Origin: Chrysophaeum taylorii
Taxonomy: Eukaryota; Sar; Pelagophyceae; Pelagomonadales; Pelagomonadaceae
Assembly: GCA_029834535.1 (NCBI GenBank)
Contig: JAQMWT010000546.1
Location: forward strand, 186,001 to 250,000
DNA length: 64,000 bases
Direction of reading: 5' to 3'
Shown piece after piece: positions 36,801 through 45,338 of the stretch. The translations under genes and the position numbers were made by a program. Position 1 is the first letter of the stretch. Every line of letters starts with the position of its first letter. Under the pieces are notes generated by a model. That model did no database searches. It saw only the letters and a program-made list of their open reading frames with translations, and was not told the DNA's origin.

Positions 36801-37988
36801 CTAGGCGGCCGCGAAGACGGTGGCGAGCGTCCTGGTATTGGGCGTGTCGCGAGTCCCGGTGGTGGGTGCGACGGTCCATTGGTTGAGATGGAAGAAGCGC
36901 TGGTGCTTGTGGGCACCAGCGACGGGCGTCGGGCCTCGGTCGTTGTGGCACCTAGTGACCTGGAGGAGGTTGGTCGCGGCGCAGGAAGAGAGGTCGAGGG
37001 CGGCGAGGGAGCGGCTAGGGGCCGAGACGGCGGGGTGGAGGGGCCGGCGATGGACGGCGGCGGCGAGCGCGGGTGCCGAGAGGGCCTTGGCGAGTTCCTT
37101 TGCGACGGCGACGTCGAGAGGAGCGGGGGCCCAGGCGAAGAGGGCCCTGAGCTTGGAGACGTCGGCCGCGGCAAAGCCCGGTCGGGCGGTCCTGCCCGTC
37201 GGCTGGGGTGCGGGGTGGTCCTCGGCGTCAAGGCCAAGGGCCGCGAGAGCATTCGCGACGGCGCGGCGGCAGTGTTCGACGCGGTAGGCGCGTCCGGTGG
37301 CGACGTTGAGGGCGACTCGAGTCTCGAGACTCTTGAGAATATCCAGGGCTCTGATCGCGGCGTCAGCGGCGTCGGTGAGGCCGCAGACGTCGTTACCGTA
37401 GGCGCCGAGGAGGTCGACGGCGTCCTGGGAAGACACGAGCTCGCGCGCCCAGACCTCGCCGCCGAAGACGCCAAAGTACCGGAGAACGGCGACGGGCGCG
37501 CCGGAATCGAAAGCGGCGCGCTCGACGCGTCGGATTTGACCGTCCTCGTCGACGGCGTCCGACTCGGAGAGGAGGGGTCGGGCATGCGCGCGCGCCGAGG
37601 GCCCACCGCGCCAACCGCCCCCCGGCGAGGTGTCGTAGACTTGGGCCGACGACGCGACGACGCCGCGCGAAACCGATCTCGCGCGCAGAACGCGCGCCGC
37701 GATCTCGGGTCCGTCCGGCCGGCCGCACAGACCGAGGAGCACGACCTCCGAGGGACCCCAGCCCGCCACGACGCGGTCGACCTCGCCCGACGACACGATT
37801 CCAAACTTAGGAAATGCCGAGAGGCGGTCGAGGGTTCGCTGCTTCTCGGCGGCCGAGGCCATGTTCACGACATCCTCGGACGGGCTCCTCGGGTCAAAGC
37901 ACAGGACCTCGTCGTCTCGGACCAGCGCCATCTCGCACACTTCGGCCCCCAACCTACCGAGGCCGTCGTACACGAAGAGTCGCCCCAT
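36801..37988 (-). CDS. Atypical extended SDR / NAD-dependent epimerase-like protein, 395 aa
   Basis: I chose the ATG at 37988, because the Rossmann start follows at once: LFVYDGLGRLGAEV, with a GLGRLG dinucleotide-binding turn. Later features match extended short-chain dehydrogenases: an SSAQVYD segment at the active-site Ser/Tyr strand, LRYFGVFGG (usual form RYFNVYGP), and a C-terminal sugar-binding-like helical part (ALNVATGRAYRVEH). The canonical YxxxK pair is not evident, so it may bind nucleotide without classical oxidoreductase chemistry. The last ~60 residues are unlike the family and low confidence. Uninterrupted by introns and very GC-rich. It is divergent from the DHHC-like gene with only 72 bp between the chosen starts. 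Confidence 0.65.
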   Translation of the reverse strand: MGRLFVYDGLGRLGAEVCEMALVRDDEVLCFDPRSPSEDVVNMASAAEKQRTLDRLSAFPKFGIVSSGEVDRVVAGWGPSEVVLLGLCGRPDGPEIAARVLRARSVSRGVVASSAQVYDTSPGGGWRGGPSARAHARPLLSESDAVDEDGQIRRVERAAFDSGAPVAVLRYFGVFGGEVWARELVSSQDAVDLLGAYGNDVCGLTDAADAAIRALDILKSLETRVALNVATGRAYRVEHCRRAVANALAALGLDAEDHPAPQPTGRTARPGFAAADVSKLRALFAWAPAPLDVAVAKELAKALSAPALAAAVHRRPLHPAVSAPSRSLAALDLSSCAATNLLQVTRCHNDRGPTPVAGAHKHQRFFHLNQWTVAPTTGTRDTPNTRTLATVFAAA

Positions 37989-38060
37989 GTGGCCTGAGCA
38001 GAACACACACAAGCGCAACAGCCGAGAAGAGTCTCCGCACAGCCACGTCACTCGGATTGA
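37989..38060. promoter_or_regulatory. 72-bp divergent promoter region between SDR-like and DHHC-like genes
   Basis: The two genes are transcribed away from each other with starts at 37988 (-) and 38061 (+). The interval must hold both promoters or 5' UTRs. No TATA box is obvious. If the DHHC-like gene starts at its second Met (38112) the gap grows to about 120 bp. Confidence 0.4.
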
Positions 38061-38744
38061 GTGACGTTCCGTTTCTTTCAACAGCAACAATTTGTTCGTT
38101 TGGTTCGTCGCATGACATTGCCAACGCGGTCCATCGAGGCACCGCCGCGGAGACCATCATCTCTCCTGAGAGGAGGAGGATGCGACGACGACGGGAATTG
38201 GCCCGTCCGCGACCAGGTTTGTTGCAGATGCCTGCGGGTCCGCAAGCTCGGCAACATCTACGTCTTGGCCGAGTGGACGAGGAGCGACGGCCAAAAAAAA
38301 AGACTCGTCCTCGGACCCTACTGGCATTTTCTCGTCGTCACGCTCTGCGTCATCTCGTCCGTCAGCGCGATGATCTACGCCGTCGTCATCCCGACCGACT
38401 ACGTCGCCGAACGTGTCGTCGGCATCACCCTCACTATCCTCGCGGTCACCAGCCTCCTCTGCACAGCAATGACCGACCCCGGCATTTTCCCGCGCTACTC
38501 CAAGCCCCTCGCCCAAACCTGGACATACAGCGAGTACGCCCAAGCCTACCGCCCGCCGGGCGTCATCTACTGCCAGCAGTGCCAGGTCTTGATCGAGGAA
38601 TACAACCACTTCTGTCCCTGGTCCGGCATCGTCATCGGAAAAGGAAACGAGGCCTACTTCCAGGTCTTCGTTTGCGCTCTGGTCCTCGCTTTCCTTTTCG
38701 ACATGACCATCGTCATCCTCACCTTGCATCACAGGGGCCTATGA
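38061..38744 (+). CDS. DHHC-like palmitoyltransferase-family membrane protein with NHFC motif, 227 aa
   Basis: Two hydrophobic segments (about residues 89-108 and 120-136) are followed by TDPGIFPRY, the DPG motif typical after TM2 of DHHC S-acyltransferases. Next comes a cysteine-rich segment YCQQCQ...EEYNHFCPWSGIVIG, then GNEAYFQVF leading into a third TM (about residues 198-222) at the C-terminus. The catalytic Cys and the CPW context are kept, but DHHC reads NHFC. The first half of the usual cysteine-rich domain is missing, and the protein ends before a fourth TM and TTxE motif. It may be an inactive or specialised member, or a truncated model. An upstream CxxC (VCCRCLRVRK) is present near residue 56. 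Confidence 0.7.
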   Translation: MTFRFFQQQQFVRLVRRMTLPTRSIEAPPRRPSSLLRGGGCDDDGNWPVRDQVCCRCLRVRKLGNIYVLAEWTRSDGQKKRLVLGPYWHFLVVTLCVISSVSAMIYAVVIPTDYVAERVVGITLTILAVTSLLCTAMTDPGIFPRYSKPLAQTWTYSEYAQAYRPPGVIYCQQCQVLIEEYNHFCPWSGIVIGKGNEAYFQVFVCALVLAFLFDMTIVILTLHHRGL

Positions 38745-39138
38745 GGCTCCAGGAGAAGAAGAAGAAGAATAACGACGAATTTTTATTCTTATCCTTGTTT
38801 ACTTTTATTTAAAAAACAAGTGCAAGCCAGTAAGTTCACCTAGTCTCAATCTCTAACCCTAGTAAGTTCAGTGAGCTCACCTGGTCAGTTAGTTCACTTA
38901 GTCCCAATCCGGCGTAAACCCACTCGTGCTCACACCCACTCACCCCACTCTCCTTCGAGCCCGTCGCTCTCACCCCCGCCAATCTAAGCTGCTTTGATCC
39001 GCACTCGCCGCTAGCCTTTGCGTTTACTTTTAAAACCCCAATGAGCTAACCTGGTCCCAGTAAGTTCACCTGGTCACTAAGTCCACCTAGTCCCAATCTC
39101 AAACCCCAGTAAGTTCACCTGGTCCCAGTAAGTTCACA

Positions 39139-39735
39139 TACAGTGCGCGTGTAGACGCCGGGAGGGGGCTTATCGGTATTGCGCATCACGTGTGGGGTAG
39201 GGTGGAGTCGTCAACCCAGAAGAGGATACCCTCGGGGTTGCCGACTCGACAGAGAGCCACGTAAAGCTGGACGTGGCAGAAGACGGGCTTGGGCAAGCGG
39301 ACGCCGACCTTGCGGGGCGTCTACCCCTGGCTCTTGGTGATCGTTTGGCGCCGGCGGGGCTTAAGGGATACTGGTTGGAGGAGCCTTGGTGACACGACAC
39401 GATCGATGATGTATCGGGTGCCGTTGCAGAGGCCGTGCGACGGGTCGAGGTTGCGAAGACTTTAAGCTCGCGATCAAAGTCAGCATGCCGTTGGTGGTCA
39501 GGGAGTTGAAAACTCGACTGTAAAGAGCGAGGCGTCGTCTTCCGACCCAATCTAGTCGGCCGAAAAGAACTCCGACGCTTCGTCTCCGGGAAAAAAAGGC
39601 CGCGGTCATGCGCGCGTTGTCAGCATCGACAACATCGTTTCGACGGGGCGTGAGAATGGCGCGCTGAAAGAGCCGCCGCGGGTCGTGGAAATAGTCTGCG
39701 TGGTCGCCGTAGTAGCCGGGTGAGGATCAATGTTT
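39139..39735 (-). pseudogene. PIF1/Helitron-type helicase C-terminal remnant, copy 1
   Basis: This is the same sequence as the 40117-40712 remnant, more degraded. The conserved C-terminal helicase piece reads [17 protein letters not shown]-like in the minus-strand frame near 39240-39300. Frames are interrupted. See copy 2 for motif evidence. Confidence 0.6.
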
Positions 39736-40116
39736 GGCTCGCGCGCATACCTGACTGAGCCTTACCCTGGGGACAAACAAACAAAAATAAAAGGGGACAA
39801 GCGCAGACCAGTATGTTCACCTAGTCCCAATCTCTAACCCTAGTAAGTTCACCTAATCCCAGTAAGTTCACCTGGTCAGTAAGTTCACCTAGTCCAAATC
39901 TCTAACCCCAGTAAGTTCGGCGTAAACCCACTCATGCTCACGCCCACTCCTTTGAGCTCGTCGCTCTCACCCCCGCCAATCCAAGCTGCTTTGATCCGCA
40001 CGCGCCGCCAACCCTTGAGTTTACTCTAAAAACCCCAGTAAGTTCACCTGGTCACTCAGTTCACCTAGTCCCAATCTCAAACCCCAGTAAGCTCACCTGG
40101 TCCCAGTAAGTTCACT

Positions 40117-40712
40117 TACAGTGCGCGTGTAGACGCCGGGAGGGGGCTTATCGGTATTGCGCAGCACGTGTGGGGTAGGGTGGAGTCGTCGACTCAGAAG
40201 AGCATATCCTCGGGGTTGCCGATCGACAGAGAGCCACGTAGAGCTGGACGTGACAGAAGACGGGCTTGGGCAAGAGGACGCCGACCTCGCGGGGCGTCTG
40301 GCCCTGGCTCTTGTTGATCGTTTGGCGTCGGCGGGCCTTAAGGGATACAGGTTGGAGGAGCCTCGGTGACACGACACGATCGATCATGTATCTGGTACCG
40401 TTGCAGTGGCCGTGCGACGGGTCGAGGTTGCGAAGACATTAAGCTCGCGATCAAAGTCAGCATACCGTTGGTTGTCAGGGAGTCGAAAACTCGACTGTAA
40501 AGAGCGAGGCGTCGTCTTCCGACCCAACCTAGTCTGCCGAAAAGAACTCCGACGCCTCGTCTCCGGGAAAAAAAGGCCGCGGTCATGCGCGCGTTGTCAG
40601 CATCGACAACATCGTTTCGACGGGGCGTGAGAATGGTGCGCTGAAAGAGCCGCCGCGGGTCGTGGAAATAGTCTGCGAGGTCGCCGTAGACGGCTTCGAG
40701 GATCAATGGCTG
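40117..40712 (-). pseudogene. PIF1/Helitron-type helicase C-terminal remnant, copy 2
   Basis: The minus-strand frame from 40706 includes a DPRRLFQRTILTPRRNDVVD segment. It corresponds to the conserved 'R.ILtP.N.dVd..N' block of PIF1-like helicases, including those of Helitrons. A second frame, about 40148-40320, contains INKSQGQT and [17 protein letters not shown], the C-terminal helicase motif usually written INKSQGQT..VGvyLP.PVFsHGQLYVALSR. The two parts are in different frames, so the gene is broken. The N-terminal two thirds and any Rep domain are absent. Helitron origin is the likeliest explanation given copy number and surroundings; a broken host PIF1 gene is the alternative. Confidence 0.65.
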
Positions 40713-40759
40713 GGTGGCGGGCCTACATGATCCTTACCCTAAATCGAGGAACAAACAAA

Positions 40760-41090
40760 CCCGCATCCTTCATGCTCCCCACACACACCCCCCTCTTAGG
40801 AGTCGACATTTAAAGACAAACAAATCCTCAGGGAACCCCACCCAGGCCGCCCGATCCCAGCAGGACGTCACCCTTCGTCGCACATACGTCCGGCGGCAGC
40901 ATGCGTACGACCTACGGGCGGGGCCCGTCCTCTCTTCGCCTGCCCCACGCCTCGGCGATGACCCCGACTAGGTCCCGCGTACTTATCTCCGCCCGTCAGG
41001 CATATCCCTCATACCCCACAAACCCACCCACATCCTTCATGCTCCCCACACACACCCCCCTCTTAGCAGTCGACATTTACAGACAAACAA
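40760..41090 (+). repeat. Repeat unit related to the 62.5-kb gene end, copy 1
   Basis: The stretch from about 40845 (CGATCCCAGCAGGACGTCAC...) to 41090 (...GACAAACAA) matches 62545-62800 closely, including the part that at 62.5 kb is read as codons for SQQDVTLRRTYVRRQH. It ends in a CA-rich segment (CCCCACACACACCCCCCTCT) and an ACAAACAA tail. A partial further copy of the tail precedes it at about 40760-40830. Confidence 0.75.
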
Positions 41091-41349
41091 TAGGGTCGGA
41101 TAAGAAAGTTCGTACGAGCCGTTAACTATGTTTCAGTTTGTACTAAGACATACTCAACGGATCGCTGAGCTATGTTCATTTGTACTCAAGCAGTATGTGC
41201 CGCCACGCCGCGAGATCGTCGCGATGGAACTAGTCCCCATAGTGAAGTCGGCATCCTTTCGTCCCCTCACGCAAAAAAAGGAAAAAGCCCACGCGTTGTA
41301 GGACCCGTCGTTGCGGCGCGGGCTAGTCTCGTTTTCTTATCCGACCCTA
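41091..41349. mobile_element. MITE with 17-bp terminal inverted repeats (hAT-like)
   Basis: The left end TAGGGTCGGATAAGAAA (41091-41107) is the exact reverse complement of the right end (41333-41349). The total length is 259 bp with no coding capacity. The flanks CAAACAA (41084-41090) and CAAACAA (41350-41356) could be a 7-bp target duplication, but the surrounding (CAAA)n sequence makes that weak. The TAGGG terminus suits hAT superfamily ends. It separates two copies of the surrounding repeat unit. Confidence 0.8.
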
Positions 41350-41511
41350 CAAACAAATCCGCTCTTCGCCTGCCCCACGCCTCGGCGATGACCCCGACTA
41401 GGTCCCGCGTACTTATCTCCGCCCGCCAGGCACATCCCTCATACCCCACAAACCCACCCACATCCTTCATGCTCCCCACACACACCCCCCTCTTAGCAGT
41501 CGACATTTAAA
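41350..41511 (+). repeat. Repeat unit related to the 62.5-kb gene end, copy 2 (partial)
   Basis: From CTCTTCGCCTGCCCCACGCC (41362) to GACATTTAAAGACAAAC this repeats copy 1 almost exactly. It runs directly into the (CAAA)n tract. Confidence 0.75.
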
Positions 41512-41739
41512 GACAAACAAACAAACAAACAAACAAACAAACAAACAAACAAACAAACAAACAAACAAACAAACAAACAAACAAACAAACAAACAAACAA
41601 ACAAACAAACAAACAAACAAACAAACAAACAAACAAACAAACAAACAAACAAACAAACAAACAAACAAACAAACAAACAAACAAACAAACAAACAAACAA
41701 ACAAACAAACAGACAAACAAACAGACAAACAGACAAACA
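41512..41739. repeat. (CAAA)n microsatellite, about 230 bp
   Basis: Over fifty near-perfect tetranucleotide units run here, with a few CAGA variants at the right end. It is followed by CATCTGTCGATTAGTAGT, a flank that also follows the short equivalent tract at 62.8 kb. Confidence 0.97.
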
Positions 41740-42154
41740 TCTGTCGATTAGTAGTTAGGATCCACACAAAACTTACGGTAGGGCACATCTGAGGGATGAT
41801 GTCCCGGACTCGCAATGACCTGAACAGCTTTTATAGCTTGCGAATCACTAGAGTGATGAATATTGTGAAAATTTGTAGCGCGTCTCTGGGCATCTCGAAA
41901 AGCTACAGTGCCTCTGGCATGCACTTTTCTGTCAAAAGAAGCATGTTTTTCATGTAACTGTCTTGGAGTTATGAGAGGAATGTGTTTCATTTTTGTAGTA
42001 GATGGTTCATCTGCGGATGAGATGTTAGATAGGAATACGTGGGCTACTGAATCGAGATGAAACAATGGAAGTTCGTGGTTGGAAGAGATGTTGTCACAAC
42101 ATTGGATTGCTTTATTAGAAATGTATAACATTGTGATAGAACTCTGGTTTAATA

Positions 42155-43444
42155 TTAAGGATGTGTCAGTTGGAAATCTTGGCACAACCAAAGAAAACCG
42201 GTAACAGGATTGAGAGAAGCAGTCTTATCGATTCCTGTTTCATGTGTTTGCAAGGTGTAGGTTTCCCCAAATGCTTTTATGTGTGCCTGGTATTTAGAAG
42301 AAGAGTTAGAAACTGTAATGTCTCCACCTGTATGTCTCCCGCCAGTGATGTAAATAATAGGGGAAGTAGAGGATTTGTTTAAAAATAACCTGTGAGATGG
42401 TTGGTTAGATTCGATGGTTGTAATACGAAAAGACACAGGTAATGTAGAAGAATTTGGGAACAAGCGTCCCATAATGTTATAGAGGATAACAAAGGCCTTG
42501 AGTTCGATAGGTGAAGTCATACACGCAAGGGGCTTTCTGGAATTCGTTAAGAATCCTAGGCGAAAGTTAGAAATGCCCTCCATTTCGTCTTGACTTGGGT
42601 GTTGGATTGTTTTATATGAATGCAAACGGAGGAACAGCATGGTTAGTGTCTCTAGCTCGGTAACCGTTAGGTGAACGGATCCTGTACGACTGAAGCTGCT
42701 ATAAGTTTTGGGCATGGGAACAAATGGTACATCCGAGAAGACCTGTGTCCAGGGTTCGTCGACAATTAACTTGCGACTTATGGAATTAACATGATCCGCA
42801 ACGTCCAGGAAGGAAGTAACTCGCTTATTGGGCCAAGAGAGCAAATCTAGTGAGCCGGTATTATATTTGCGAGCAACAAGGATCCATCTTTCTCTAGCTT
42901 GATAATCTCCACACAAGTAGCATGGAAACCGGTCGCATGTGTCCACCGTGTAATGCATTGTGGAGAAGATCAGGTTAGCAACTCGTATATGATCTTCATA
43001 CGATGCAGAGTGTGGTGGTGTCATTTCCATAAAAAGAACGAGGGGCTTTAAGAGCGCAAGTACACTTAGCGCATTTGGAAATAAAGAGTCGTCCATATCT
43101 CGCTCGAAAGTTGACATAGATCTCCCATTGACTATGTTACGATTGGTACATGGGGAAGTCAATTCCACAATGTCAGAGTAGTATCTTGCACGCTCAGCGT
43201 CCGATGCTCGATGCAGATAGTTTAGGAATTTGGGTAGTGACGGGAAAACTTCTATGGAATTACCAAGCCGTCTTCGTAGCATATGTGTGAGATTTTCATC
43301 GCTTTCAACAAGAACTTTAACGTTAATGTTGATTCGCAAGTCATTGGAAGCACAAGCCAAGAATGCAGGAGTGGACATCCCGGAGCAAAGTAAAGTTACA
43401 GTAGGTACTCGTGAACTAGAAGTAGTTGTTACAGTATGGAGCAA
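42155..43444 (-). CDS. C5 DNA methyltransferase-like domain of copia element A (fossil)
   Basis: A 429-residue frame parallels the better copy in element B (51261-53552). It keeps the same cytosine-5 methyltransferase hallmarks: TLLCSGMSTPAF in the SAM-binding motif I position, VESDE (motif II), SPCTN with the catalytic Cys (motif IV), FMEMTPP (motif VI Glu) and YQARERW (motif VIII). Most differences between the copies fall outside these motifs. See the element B entry for spacing. Confidence 0.75.
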   Translation of the reverse strand: MLHTVTTTSSSRVPTVTLLCSGMSTPAFLACASNDLRININVKVLVESDENLTHMLRRRLGNSIEVFPSLPKFLNYLHRASDAERARYYSDIVELTSPCTNRNIVNGRSMSTFERDMDDSLFPNALSVLALLKPLVLFMEMTPPHSASYEDHIRVANLIFSTMHYTVDTCDRFPCYLCGDYQARERWILVARKYNTGSLDLLSWPNKRVTSFLDVADHVNSISRKLIVDEPWTQVFSDVPFVPMPKTYSSFSRTGSVHLTVTELETLTMLFLRLHSYKTIQHPSQDEMEGISNFRLGFLTNSRKPLACMTSPIELKAFVILYNIMGRLFPNSSTLPVSFRITTIESNQPSHRLFLNKSSTSPIIYITGGRHTGGDITVSNSSSKYQAHIKAFGETYTLQTHETGIDKTASLNPVTGFLWLCQDFQLTHP

Positions 43445-44354
43445 GCGTGTGTTAAACTTGCGTCATACGGGAGGTGAGAAATGTTTGCGAACATAAGGCA
43501 ACTGTGAGTGCATAGACTCCAAAATAGATTTAAACCATGGGACGTAAATTACACGTTCAAGAAGTTTGGAGTATAATTAAGCATCTCACGTTGTTCGTTA
43601 AAAGCTCTTAATCTGAGCTGTAGAGAACGTAGTTCCAGTTTTCGAGCTTTAGCTTGCTGTAATGAATAAATTGGGAGAGTAGGTAATAAATTGTTTAATC
43701 TAAACAAAGTAATCTTGGCGTTGTCGTCAATCTTGCTCTGGATAGATGATTGTCCTTTAAACTTAACCCCATGGAGGTGTATACCAAGTTTATCTTCTCC
43801 CAATTGAGTCATACTGATGATGTGCAAATCAGGATCGTTATGTTGATTTTGTCTGGGTAGGAAAAGATCAACATCAAGCTTTGCATATCCAACGTTAGGA
43901 TGTTTTGGAAGAGCAGGGATGACTGTTCGTAATATCATTGCATGAGTAATACTTTGAGTGTCGGTAGCCGTCTGGATGGCGGGTGACAAGGATTCGGGCA
44001 GTTTAACAATATGTAGTGGGTCGGCGTAACGTTTAAAGTTAACTACATGTTGAGAAGCGCACGTATCAGCATACCCAGGCGTGGTCATTAATGGTAAGTT
44101 GTATTCATTATACAGTTTGAGCATTATTGCATAACAAGCATGTGTAGAACTTTGACTAAACATATACTGAGTCATGAAACTTTGCGTTTGTTCGGAAGGT
44201 ACCACAACAAGTGTAAAACCATTGTTTAATTTCGGGAGTAACACAGGGGGATCTGCACCATCCTCGTTTTCTTCGTTTTGTTGATTATTAGGAACTTCAG
44301 AGTGCAAAGAAGTTTCCCTAGCTTGACGTCGAACGATAGCATTCTGTGCTTTAG

Positions 44355-44602
44355 CCGGTTGGCAGCCGGAACGTTCGCAGTGGGACGGGGTATGGCCGGG
44401 GGGCGAAGACGGAAGGTTATCGACGAGTTGGTTGTCAGTCACATCGCGGTCTCCTCGTCGCATGGCGACAAGCTTGATGGTCACTCTCCGCCGACCGACC
44501 TTTCGGCGCTCCTCGTCTACAGGCCCGTGATTCCGGACTGGCTCCTGTCGGTCCGGCCTGGCTCCCATGCTCGGGGGAGGTCTGAAGTGAGTTAGTTAGT
44601 TA
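44355..44602 (+). mobile_element. SINE-like retroposon copy 1, inserted in copia element A
   Basis: The insert is flanked by GCTTTAG on both sides (44348-44354 and 44603-44609). The sister copia element has the uninterrupted sequence at about 54459-54470 (GGGCTTTAGCATTTATG), a clear empty site. The 3' end has the shared stem-loop tail and TTAGTTAGTTAG. Length 248 bp, slightly 5'-truncated relative to the copy at 55039. Confidence 0.9.
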
Positions 44603-44803
44603 GCTTTAGCATTTATATGCTCCAGTAACGGTTGAGAAATATTATCGACTTCATCATCTTTGATAGATAGAAAAGCGTGAAACATCTTTTCCGTTTCAGC
44701 AGTCCCCCTATGCTCCGCATCACTGGGGGACGCTGCAGGAACATAAGTTTCAACTTGATCCTTTTCTTCTACGATGTAAGACTCTTTATCTGTCTATAAA
44801 AGG

Positions 44804-45201
44804 TGGGGAGATTTGACCCTCTCCGGGTACATGGTAGAGACTGCGTGCAGTCTTAGGCGTGTACAGACCATTCCGCTTGTCACATGCTACTACACAAGGT
44901 AGGGATTTAGGCCCTAACTCCTTAAGGACATTAGGTCCCATAGAAGCGCTCACACTGACAATGGGGAATGAAGCCTCCATTCATTAAACAGACAGCCCCA
45001 TACCTGACGGTACGCACCTGGAGGTCGGCTCCTTGTTGGAAGTGAACTGTAGATCTAATTCTTCATAATCTGAATAATGGCGGAAGGGTAAGGAAGGAAA
45101 GAGGGAAAGCCGTATTGCGGAGAGAAAACCCTCTAGTGGAGATAGGTGTGAAAGGAGTGGGGTGTTCCAGTGTCATACACATAATAGTGTAGCTCTCTGG
45201 A
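44804..45201 (-). repeat. 3' LTR of copia element B
   Basis: Aligns along its length with 57231-57631, for example sharing CCGCTTGTCACATGCTACTA and CTAACTCCTTAAGGACATTA. On the plus strand it starts TGGGGAGATTTG, so the element-sense LTR ends in CCA. Its other end abuts a purine-rich tract. Confidence 0.85.
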
Positions 45202-45211
45202 CCCCCTCAAC
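45202..45211 (-). other. Polypurine tract of copia element B
   Basis: The minus strand reads GTTGAGGGGG directly before the 3' LTR start, the expected position for priming of second-strand synthesis. Confidence 0.65.
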
Positions 45212-45338
45212 GTGTGAAATAATTGTTTGTGCATTTCAGACGTTCTTGAGGGCGGAACTTGTGTAAGGTACATGAGAACAGCGAACAAATTAAACAAACA
45301 ACAACAAAACAGGGGAAGCGGTAACATAGCAAATTAGT

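Larger units (their letters stand above)
38814..40750. repeat. Tandem duplication of a ~978-bp block
   Basis: Two direct copies, about 38814-39775 and 39795-40750, are recognisable by identical landmarks: CAGTGCGCGTGTAGACGCCG at 39141 and at 40119, an offset of 978 bp. Each copy begins with a minisatellite-like tract built on AGTAAGTTCACCTGGTC and AGTTCACCTAGTCCCAATCT. It continues into helicase-like coding remnants on the minus strand. Confidence 0.85.
41757..44803 (-). mobile_element. Ty1/copia element A, partial and broken (protease, methyltransferase-like domain, pre-integrase part)
   Basis: This is part of a copia-family pol, closely related to the same parts of element B. The protease region is at about 43549-44570, with the active-site segment ADTCAS in place of the usual DSGAS. 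A C5-methyltransferase-like domain lies at 42155-43444, and the start of the pre-integrase zinc region at about 41757-42190. No gag, reverse transcriptase or LTR of its own is seen. It ends at the microsatellite on one side and at the LTR of element B on the other. A SINE (44355-44602) sits inside it. Broken at several places; an old copy. Confidence 0.8.

Noticed and set aside
36233-37804. A 523-codon minus-strand frame overlapping the SDR-like gene
   Set aside because: Ser/Arg/Pro-rich, low-complexity, in another frame of the same GC-rich strand; the SDR frame carries recognisable motifs and this one does not. The long plus-strand frame 36735-37997 fails for the same reason.
41467-41815. 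Minus-strand frames encoding repeated CLFV
   Set aside because: Translation of the (CAAA)n microsatellite in all frames; not a protein.
44353-44595. An ~80-codon plus-strand frame conserved in three copies (FAVGRGM...RSEVS), also near 48070 and 55090
   Set aside because: It lies within the SINE body and ends in the stem-loop tail; conservation reflects recent copying, not coding.
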